NCBI GenBank assembly: GCA_900552225.1
Contig: URYX01000138.1
Span: 1-5,178 of the forward strand
Origin: an uncultured Oscillospiraceae bacterium
GTDB taxonomy: Bacteria; Bacillota; Clostridia; Oscillospirales; Acutalibacteraceae
DNA: 5,178 nt
Direction: 5' to 3'
Part shown: positions 1 through 4,411 of the stretch, piece by piece
Layout: each line of letters starts with the position of its first letter
How positions within the stretch are numbered: the stretch's first letter is position 1
The notes under the pieces: generated by a model
Database searches by the model: none
Told to the model about the DNA's origin: nothing
What the model saw: the letters and a program-made list of their open reading frames with translations, nothing else
Program-made: the position numbers and the translations under genes

Positions 1-29
1 TCTTTCCCCCGAATTTATGCTGCTTTTGC

Positions 30-46
30 GGCCTGCGGCCTTTTTT
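30..46 (+). terminator. Possible short intrinsic terminator
   Basis: GGCC (30-33) and GGCC (37-40) can pair around a TGC loop, and six T residues (41-46) follow directly. The stem is only 4 bp, which is short for an efficient terminator. It may work together with the stronger hairpin just downstream to end a transcript entering from the left. The part 33-46 recurs exactly at 728-741. Confidence 0.3.
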
Positions 47-57
47 GACAGTCTGCG

Positions 58-94
58 CCTCTGCCCGGGATTCCTCCGGGCAGGGGCTGCTTTT
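58..94 (+). terminator. Strong GC-rich hairpin, possible terminator
   Basis: Bases 58-68 and 76-86 form an 11-bp stem with one G-U pair around a 7-base loop. The core CTGCCCGG/CCGGGCAG is perfect. The only U-rich stretch after it is TTTT at 91-94, separated from the stem by four bases, so it is not a textbook terminator. The - strand has no T-run after the stem, so if it terminates transcription it does so on +. It could instead be a structure that stabilises an RNA 3' end. Confidence 0.4.
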
Positions 95-300
95 GCGGTC
101 GGAGACGGGACGGCTGTCTGCGGCCCACGGAGCGCCGGCCCGACCGTCTGGCTCTCGCTGCCCGGCCGGGTCGGGATTCATGGCGGTCGGTTTTGCGCTC
201 TTTCGTTTGCCCTGCGCCGGTCGAGGGAAACAAGCGGGAAAATATCCTCGCCTCGGGGCGCAGCCCGGCATTCCGAAAGCCCGGAAAGACGGAAAAAATT

Positions 301-317
301 GAAATTTTAAAAATTTC
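301..317. repeat. Perfect 17-base AT-rich palindrome next to the promoter
   Basis: GAAATTTT (301-308) and AAAATTTC (310-317) are exact inverted copies around A309. The element ends two bases before the -35 box of the rpmE promoter. This is where an A/T-rich UP element contacts the alpha subunits of RNA polymerase, and also where an operator could sit. It lacks the CGTAAT-type half sites known for Zur, so zinc-dependent control is not supported. Confidence 0.5.
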
Positions 318-319
318 TG

Positions 320-348
320 TTGCTTTTTTTGCGCGGCTGTGGTATACT
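320..348 (+). promoter_or_regulatory. rpmE promoter, extended -10 type
   Basis: The -35 box is TTGCTT (320-325) and the -10 box is TATACT (343-348), separated by 17 bases. The -10 is preceded by TGG (340-342), giving the extended -10 TGn motif that compensates for a -35 matching the TTGACA consensus at only three positions. An A/T-rich UP-like tract (about 290-318) lies directly upstream. Transcription would start near 355, leaving a leader of roughly 80 bases before rpmE. This is the best promoter in the window, as expected for a ribosomal protein gene. Confidence 0.75.
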
Positions 349-364
349 CACACTGTTAATTTGG

Positions 365-411
365 CTATAAGCCCGCGAATGCTTGGATTCGCTGCCCGGC
401 TTTGGTTATAG
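365..411 (+). promoter_or_regulatory. Structured rpmE leader, candidate L31 autoregulatory RNA
   Basis: The leader can fold into a nested stem-loop. The outer stem CTATAA (365-370) pairs with TTATAG (406-411) and can be continued by GCC (371-373) with GGC (398-400), leaving a bulge at 401-405. An inner hairpin GCGAAT (375-380) pairs with ATTCGC (387-392) around the loop GCTTGG. The fold ends eight bases before the ribosome binding site. L31 leader RNAs that bind the ribosomal protein for feedback control have been described in several phyla including Firmicutes. The position fits that class, but I cannot confirm a match to the published consensus from memory. Confidence 0.55.
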
Positions 412-418
412 GTGAAGT

Positions 419-425
419 GAGGTGA
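419..425 (+). promoter_or_regulatory. rpmE ribosome binding site
   Basis: GAGGTGA is a 7-base perfect complement to the usual 16S rRNA 3' end (UCACCUC) and lies 8 bases before ATG 434. This fixes the start at 434. An in-frame GTG at 422 would lie inside this site and would add four residues (MTSI) not expected in L31. Confidence 0.8.
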
Positions 426-433
426 CATCGATT

Positions 434-646
434 ATGAAAGAGAATATTCATCCGAATTATAAGCAGACGACCATTACGTGTGCTTGCGGCGAGGTGATTC
501 ACACCGGTTCCACGAAGGAGGACATCCGCGTGGAAATTTGTTCCAAGTGTCACCCGTTCTTTACCGGAAAGCAGAAGCTGGTGGATACCGGCGGACGTGT
601 GGATCGCTTCAAGAAGCGTTTCGGCATGACGGACGAGAAGAAGTAA
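434..646 (+). CDS. rpmE: 50S ribosomal protein L31, zinc-binding type
   Basis: The protein is 70 residues, the usual length for bacterial L31, and starts MKENIHPNYKQ, a typical L31 N-terminus. L31 binds the large ribosomal subunit near the central protuberance and takes part in bridging to the small subunit. Four cysteines at 16, 18, 36 and 39 (C-x-C and CSKC) form the zinc site of the C+ type, unlike the zinc-independent paralogue made under zinc starvation. The conserved block HPFFTGKQK and the C-terminal DTGGRVDRFKKRFG segment are both present. The ATG at 434 is chosen over the in-frame GTG at 422 because of the ribosome binding site. The gene has its own extended -10 promoter and a structured leader, which suggests autogenous control. 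In many Firmicutes rpmE follows rho, but the upstream gene is not in this window. Identification is secure. Confidence 0.97.
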   Translation: MKENIHPNYKQTTITCACGEVIHTGSTKEDIRVEICSKCHPFFTGKQKLVDTGGRVDRFKKRFGMTDEKK

Positions 647-684
647 CGGAGACCCGTCTGGCTGCAGTAAAAGCGAAGGATGAC

Positions 685-726
685 GGCGCATGGCCCGGAG
701 GCGGGGCGCTTTCACGGTTCGTTTTT
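685..726 (+). terminator. Imperfect terminator-like hairpin after rpmE
   Basis: GGCGC (685-689) can pair with GCGCT (706-710, one G-U) and CCCG (694-697) with CGGG (702-705), around a GAGG loop with a four-base bulge (690-693). TTTC follows at once, and a run of five T lies further on at 722-726. It could partly end rpmE transcripts, but the bulge and the broken U-tract make it weak. Read-through into the YigZ-family gene is likely. Confidence 0.25.
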
Positions 727-731
727 GCTGC

Positions 732-758
732 GGCCTTTTTTCTTGGAAAAAATCGGCC
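732..758 (+). other. Hairpin in the leader of the YigZ-family gene
   Basis: GGCC (732-735) and GGCC (755-758) pair, followed inward by TTTTTT (736-741) with AAAAAA (747-752). The loop is CTTGG and there is a two-base bulge (753-754). The structure lies 20 bases before the AGGAGG ribosome binding site. The T-run is buried in the stem, so this fold is not itself a terminator. The same GGCC-T6 strand could act as a U-tract if paired differently. Confidence 0.35.
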
Positions 759-778
759 CTGTGCGGCAAGGCAGCGGC

Positions 779-786
779 AGGAGGTG
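779..786 (+). promoter_or_regulatory. Ribosome binding site fixing a GTG start
   Basis: AGGAGGTG is close to the ideal Shine-Dalgarno sequence and lies 9 bases before GTG 796. It selects this GTG as the start of the YigZ-family gene even though the reading frame is open much further upstream, through rpmE in another frame. Confidence 0.8.
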
Positions 787-795
787 CGGCGTTCA

Positions 796-1419
796 GTGGA
801 GACAGCGTATAAAACCGTGCGCCGGGAGGCGCAGGCGGAATTTACCGAGAAGCGTTCCCGCTTTATCGGGCGCGTGCGCCCGGTGACGACCGAGGCGGAG
901 GCGCAGGAGTACATCGCCGCGCTGAAGAAGCAGTACTGGGATGCCGCGCATACGGTGTATGCCTATATCCTGCGCGACGGAACCCGCCGCTTTTCGGACG
1001 ACGGGGAGCCGCAGGGGACGGCGGGAATGCCGACACTGGAGGTGCTCCAGAAGGCCGGACTGACCGATGCTGCGGTGACGGTGACGCGCTATTTCGGCGG
1101 TATTCTGCTCGGGGCCGGAGGCTTGGTGCGCGCCTATTCGCACGCCGCGGCGCTGGCCGTTGAGGCGGGGGAGCCTGTGGAAATGCGCCCCTGCCGCAGG
1201 GTGCGGGTGGTGTGCGACTACAGCCGCTACGGCTGGGTGGAGCCGCTGCTGCGCTCCTACGGTACGGTAGAGGGGGCCGATTTCGGGGAGGCGGTGACCG
1301 TGACGGCGGTGCTGCCGGTCGGGGCCTGCCCCGGGGCGCAGGATGCGCTGACCGAGCGCAGCGCGGGGCAGCTCGTGCTGATGCCGGAGGGCGACCTGTT
1401 TGCTCCGTTTGAGCTTTGA
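796..1419 (+). CDS. YigZ/IMPACT family protein (UPF0029)
   Basis: The product is 207 residues, matching the usual 200-220 of bacterial YigZ (E. coli) and YvyE (B. subtilis). The N-terminal IMPACT/UPF0029 domain spans roughly residues 5-120. It carries the family signatures EKRSRFIGRV (18-27), SDDGEPQGTAGMP (67-79) and RYFGGILLGAGGLVRAY (98-114). The C-terminal part, from about 134 to 190, fits the small DUF1949-type domain with a ferredoxin-like fold. No signal peptide or membrane segment is visible, so a cytosolic protein is expected. The eukaryotic relative IMPACT is a translational regulator acting on the GCN2 pathway; the bacterial role is not established, although nucleic-acid or ribosome contact has been proposed. 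The GTG start is supported by an excellent ribosome binding site, and upstream in-frame codons overlap rpmE and are not coding. It lies 149 bases after rpmE with no clear promoter of its own, so co-transcription with rpmE is possible. The family assignment is secure; the function is unknown. Confidence 0.93.
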   Translation: METAYKTVRREAQAEFTEKRSRFIGRVRPVTTEAEAQEYIAALKKQYWDAAHTVYAYILRDGTRRFSDDGEPQGTAGMPTLEVLQKAGLTDAAVTVTRYFGGILLGAGGLVRAYSHAAALAVEAGEPVEMRPCRRVRVVCDYSRYGWVEPLLRSYGTVEGADFGEAVTVTAVLPVGACPGAQDALTERSAGQLVLMPEGDLFAPFEL

Positions 1420-1539
1420 GCCGGACGGACGGCGGCAAGGTCTGCCTTGGCATACGACACGGTGCGACACGAATCGGCAAAACTCCCGAAAATCGGAAAA
1501 TTTTTGAGACGGCGGCAGGAAAATCCCCCGGACGGCGCG

Positions 1540-1547
1540 TATATTAT
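1540..1547 (+). promoter_or_regulatory. Possible -10 region before the dgt-dnaG-rpoD operon
   Basis: TATATTAT stands out in an otherwise GC-rich gap and contains two overlapping -10-like hexamers (TATATT at 1540 and TATTAT at 1542). No good TTGACA-like -35 lies 16-18 bases upstream. TTGAGA at 1504-1509 is about 32 bases from the second hexamer, which is too far. Initiation here would give a leader of about 50 bases before dgt. Its position ahead of the three-gene operon makes it the most likely operon promoter, but the evidence is thin. Confidence 0.35.
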
Positions 1548-1592
1548 AGGTAGAACCCGGGACGGCAGCCGCAATGCCGCCGCGGCGGAAAC

Positions 1593-1598
1593 GGAGGG
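1593..1598 (+). promoter_or_regulatory. dgt ribosome binding site
   Basis: GGAGGG lies 7 bases before ATG 1606. It decides the start against the upstream in-frame ATG at 1447, whose extra 53 residues are not conserved-looking and which would lie across the probable promoter. Confidence 0.8.
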
Positions 1599-1605
1599 AT
1601 CGGCC

Positions 1606-2604
1606 ATGACGGTGCGTGAACGGTATGAGGAGCTGGAGCGGCAGATTCTGTCGCCGTATGCGGCCCTGACGGCGGACAGCCGCGGGCGGGATACGCCGGA
1701 GCCGCCGTGCGATTACCGCACGGTGTACCAGCGCGACCGTGACCGCGTGATCCACAGCAAGGCGTTCCGCCGCCTGAAGCACAAGACGCAGGTGTTTCTG
1801 TCCCCCGAGGGGGATCACTACCGCACCCGTCTGACCCATACGCTGGAGGTGTCGCAGATTGCGCGTACCATCGCGCGGGCTCTGCGGCTCAACGAGGATC
1901 TGACCGAGGCCATCGCGCTGGCGCACGATCTCGGCCACACCCCGTTCGGACATGCCGGGGAGCGCGCTCTGGACCGCCTGATGGACGGCGGCTTCCGGCA
2001 TTATGAGCAGGGTGTGCGCGTGGTGGAGAAGCTCGAAAACGACGGCCGCGGCCTCAACCTGACCTGGGAGGTGCGCGACGGAATCCTGAACCATACACGC
2101 GGGCCCTGGGCGGCCACACGGGAGGGCTGTGTGGTGCGGATTGCCGACCGTATCGCCTATATTCACCACGATATGGACGATGCCATGCGCGCCGGAGTGC
2201 TGCGCGAGGAGGAGGTTCCCGTCGGGGCGCGGGAGACGCTCGGAGCTCGGCGCTCCCAGTGGATCGGCTCGCTGGTCTCCTCGGTGATCGGCCACGGGGC
2301 CGAGAGCATCGGGATGGATGCGGCGACCGAGCAGGCCTTTTCGGAGCTGCACGCCTTTATGTATGAGGAGCTGTACCTGAATCCCACGGTCAAGGGGGAG
2401 GAGTCCAAGGCGGAGGCCCTGCTTGACCGTCTGTTCGAATATTATGTCGGGCATCCGGAGCGGCTTCCGGCGGAATACGGCCGGATCTGCGAGACGGAGG
2501 GATCGGCCCGTGCGGCCGCCGACCATATTGCCGGCATGACGGACAATTACGCCTTGGAGATTTACGGAGACCTGTTTATCCCGCGCGGCTGGACGCTGCG
2601 CTGA
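1606..2604 (+). CDS. dgt: dGTPase-like HD-domain dNTP triphosphohydrolase
   Basis: The 332-residue product belongs to the dGTP triphosphohydrolase family (HD superfamily). Characterised members split dNTPs into the deoxynucleoside and triphosphate, lowering or balancing dNTP pools. The metal site is complete: H78 in TRLTHTLEVSQIAR, H107-D108 in HDLGHTPFGH, and D181 in ADRIAYIHHDMDD. H111 and H116 of the HDLGHTPFGH loop are also present. The segment SKAFRRLKHKTQVF (51-64) is the nucleotide-binding-side motif typical of the family, and GILNHTRG (159-166) is another family block. The length fits the shorter Firmicutes form, not the roughly 500-residue E. coli Dgt, so substrate preference (dGTP or several dNTPs) cannot be read from sequence and the symbol is by family. 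It is probably cytosolic. The start is set by GGAGGG seven bases upstream. dnaG follows after 31 bases, placing this enzyme in the same operon as primase and the sigma factor, in keeping with a role in replication and nucleotide balance. Confidence 0.93.
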   Translation: MTVRERYEELERQILSPYAALTADSRGRDTPEPPCDYRTVYQRDRDRVIHSKAFRRLKHKTQVFLSPEGDHYRTRLTHTLEVSQIARTIARALRLNEDLTEAIALAHDLGHTPFGHAGERALDRLMDGGFRHYEQGVRVVEKLENDGRGLNLTWEVRDGILNHTRGPWAATREGCVVRIADRIAYIHHDMDDAMRAGVLREEEVPVGARETLGARRSQWIGSLVSSVIGHGAESIGMDAATEQAFSELHAFMYEELYLNPTVKGEESKAEALLDRLFEYYVGHPERLPAEYGRICETEGSARAAADHIAGMTDNYALEIYGDLFIPRGWTLR

Positions 2605-2620
2605 ATCGGCCGCCGACGGC

Positions 2621-2629
2621 GAGGAGGGG
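2621..2629 (+). promoter_or_regulatory. dnaG ribosome binding site
   Basis: GAGGAGGGG contains AGGAGG eight bases before ATG 2636. It lies in the 31-base gap after dgt, so dnaG has independent translation initiation inside the operon. Confidence 0.75.
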
Positions 2630-2635
2630 AAGAAA

Positions 2636-4411
2636 ATGGCACTGCCGGAGAGCTTTTTGGACGAGCTCCTTGCGCGCAACGATGCGGAATCGGTCATTTC
2701 CTCCTACGTGTCTCTCCGCAGGCGCGGCCGGACGATGGTGGGGCTCTGCCCCTTCCACGGGGAAAAAACGCCGTCCTTTACGGTGTATCCGGAGAACAAT
2801 TCCTTTTATTGCTTCGGCTGCGGCGCGGGCGGCGATGTCATCACGTTCATCAAGAAAATCGAAAACCTGGATTATATCGACGCCGTCAAATTTTTGGCGG
2901 AGCGCTCCGGAATGCGGATGCCCGAGCTGTCGCGCGGCGACGATGTGCTGTCCCGCCTGCGGCTGCGGATACTGGAGGCCAACCGCGAGGCGGCGCGGCT
3001 CTACCATGCGGTGCTGTATTCGTCGGAGGGACGGGCGGGACTGGACTATTTCCACAGCCGCGGCTATACCGACCAGACCATCCGGCGGTTCGGTCTCGGC
3101 TACTGTCCCGGTTTCGGGACGACGCGCGACGCGCTGATGCGCAAGGGCTTCACCGAGGAGGAGCTCACGGCGGCGTTCCTCTGCCGCCGCAAGGAGGCGC
3201 ATTGCTACGACATTTTTCACCATCGGGTGATCGTTCCGATCATCGATGTGCGGGGCAATGTGATTGCGTTCGGAGGGCGTGTGCTGGACGACAGCAAGCC
3301 CAAATATCTGAACAGCGCGGACACCCCTGTGTTCCACAAGAGCGGTCAGCTGTTTGCCCTGAATTTTGCCAAGGCCGAGGCGGGCAGCGGGCTGATTCTG
3401 TGCGAGGGCTATATGGATGTGATTGCGCTGCATCAGGCGGGCTTCCGCAACGCGGTGGCGGCGCTCGGGACGGCGTTTACCGCCGAGCATGCCGCGCTGC
3501 TGTCGCGGTATACGCAGGAGGTCACGCTGATTTTTGACTCGGACGAGGCGGGGCAGAAGGCGGCCCAGCGCGCCATCGGCATTTTGCGGCCAACGGGACT
3601 GCAGGTGCGGCTGACGGCCGTGCCGGACGGCAAGGATCCGGACGAATTCATCCGCAGGAACGGCCCCGAGCGCTTCAAGCTGCTGCTGAGCCGTTCCGCC
3701 AATGATGTGGAATATCGCCTGATGACGATCGGCCGGCAGTATGACCTGGCGACGGCCAACGGCCGTGTGGGGTATCTCGGGGAGGCGGCCAAGCTGCTGG
3801 CAACGCTGCACAACCCGATTGAGCAGGATGTCTACGCCGGAAAGCTGGCGCAGGAGCTGTCGGTGTCCAAGCCGTCGATTCTGGCGCAGGTGGTGCAGGA
3901 GCAGAAGCGCCGCGAACGGCGGCAGCAGGTGAAAACCGAGCTGCGGCAGGCGGCCCGGCAGCAGGAGCAGGAGCGCCGTAAGGCCAATCCCGAGGCGGAG
4001 CTGCATCCGAAGGCGGCCAACGCGGAGGAGGCGCTGCTCGGCATTCTGATACTGCATCCCGATTACATACGGCGGGTGCGGGAGAGCCTGCCGCCGGAGT
4101 ATATGATTACGGAATTCAACCGCCGCCTGTACCGGCTGCTGCTGGAACGCATGGATCAGGGGCTGACGGTTTCCCTGCCCGTGCTGACGGCGGGGCTGGA
4201 GGAGGAGGAAGCCGCTTACGTCACCCGCATGGTCGTGCTGCGGCGTGAGCTGGAGGCCAGGCCCGAGGAGGCGCTCCGCTACGTGGAGATTCTGCGGGAG
4301 GAGCACGAGCAGCAGGCGGTGGCGCATCCGGAGGATATGTCCCCGGAGCAGCTGATGCATTTTATTCAAAAAAAGTGGAATACCGAACAGGGAGGACATA
4401 GCCATGAGTGA
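2636..4411 (+). CDS. dnaG: DNA primase DnaG
   Basis: The product is 591 residues, normal for bacterial DnaG, which makes RNA primers at the replication fork with the DnaB-type helicase. The N-terminal zinc-binding domain has the CHC2 ligands C38, H41, C59 and C62 (LCPFHGEKTPSF and FYCFGCGAGGD). The RNA polymerase core follows, with PKYLNSADTPVFHK (222-235) as a conserved basic motif. The TOPRIM fold shows E257 in CEGYMDV, then D301 and D303 in IFDSDEAG, so the metal-binding catalytic residues are intact. A strongly charged Arg/Gln/Glu-rich linker (about 420-460) leads to the C-terminal helicase-interaction domain (about 461-585), which is the least conserved part. It starts 31 bases after dgt with a strong ribosome binding site. 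The last 8 bases overlap rpoD (ATGAGTGA), which suggests translational coupling. An A7 run near the 3' end (4368-4374) forms A-AAA-AAG in frame. Identification is secure. Confidence 0.97.
   Translation: MALPESFLDELLARNDAESVISSYVSLRRRGRTMVGLCPFHGEKTPSFTVYPENNSFYCFGCGAGGDVITFIKKIENLDYIDAVKFLAERSGMRMPELSRGDDVLSRLRLRILEANREAARLYHAVLYSSEGRAGLDYFHSRGYTDQTIRRFGLGYCPGFGTTRDALMRKGFTEEELTAAFLCRRKEAHCYDIFHHRVIVPIIDVRGNVIAFGGRVLDDSKPKYLNSADTPVFHKSGQLFALNFAKAEAGSGLILCEGYMDVIALHQAGFRNAVAALGTAFTAEHAALLSRYTQEVTLIFDSDEAGQKAAQRAIGILRPTGLQVRLTAVPDGKDPDEFIRRNGPERFKLLLSRSANDVEYRLMTIGRQYDLATANGRVGYLGEAAKLLATLHNPIEQDVYAGKLAQELSVSKPSILAQVVQEQKRRERRQQVKTELRQAARQQEQERRKANPEAELHPKAANAEEALLGILILHPDYIRRVRESLPPEYMITEFNRRLYRLLLERMDQGLTVSLPVLTAGLEEEEAAYVTRMVVLRRELEARPEEALRYVEILREEHEQQAVAHPEDMSPEQLMHFIQKKWNTEQGGHSHE
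4390..4396 (+). promoter_or_regulatory. rpoD ribosome binding site inside dnaG
   Basis: GGGAGGA lies seven bases before ATG 4404 and within the last codons of dnaG. It supports the start of rpoD and its coupling to the end of dnaG translation. Confidence 0.8.

Larger units (their letters stand above)
1..319. other. Non-coding region upstream of rpmE
   Basis: I see no convincing gene in this stretch. Two + frames and one - frame stay open for much of it, but their translations are low-complexity, rich in Arg, Ala, Gly and Pro, have no recognisable motif and no good ribosome binding site, and look like GC-driven shadows. No end of an upstream gene can be assigned. The region contains two hairpins in the first 90 bases, a 13-base direct repeat (GCTGCTTTTGCGG at 19-31 and 86-98), and a short CGCC/GGCG stem around 249-260. 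It becomes sharply AT-rich from about 289 onward, leading into the rpmE promoter. The likely role is the 3' end of the preceding transcript plus the rpmE promoter region. Confidence 0.6.

Noticed and set aside
15..310. Small open frames on both strands in the region before rpmE
   Set aside because: They are low-complexity and basic or hydrophobic without motifs, overlap hairpins, and have no convincing ribosome binding sites.
478..795. Upstream extension of the YigZ-family frame through rpmE
   Set aside because: This part overlaps rpmE in another frame, and the family N-terminus matches the GTG start at 796 with AGGAGGTG in front of it.
1437..1454. Hairpin CAAGG/CCTTG after the YigZ-family gene as a terminator
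   Set aside because: The stem is only five base pairs and no T-run follows, so intrinsic termination is not supported.
1515..1547. Sigma-H type promoter before dgt, suggested by GCAGGAAAA at 1515-1523, because B. subtilis sigA has a sigma-H promoter
   Set aside because: The -35-like box fits, but no GAAT-type -10 is found at the required 11-12 base spacing; only TATATTAT follows, at the wrong place.
1447..1605. Upstream in-frame ATG giving a 53-residue N-terminal extension of dgt
   Set aside because: It has no good ribosome binding site, the extension does not resemble the family, and it would run through the AT-rich probable promoter. ATG 1606 has GGAGGG at ideal spacing.
793..2697. 634-codon open frame on the - strand opposite the YigZ-family gene and dgt
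   Set aside because: It is antisense to two clear conserved genes, its translation is Arg/His/Gln-rich without motifs, and such frames are common opposite GC-rich genes.
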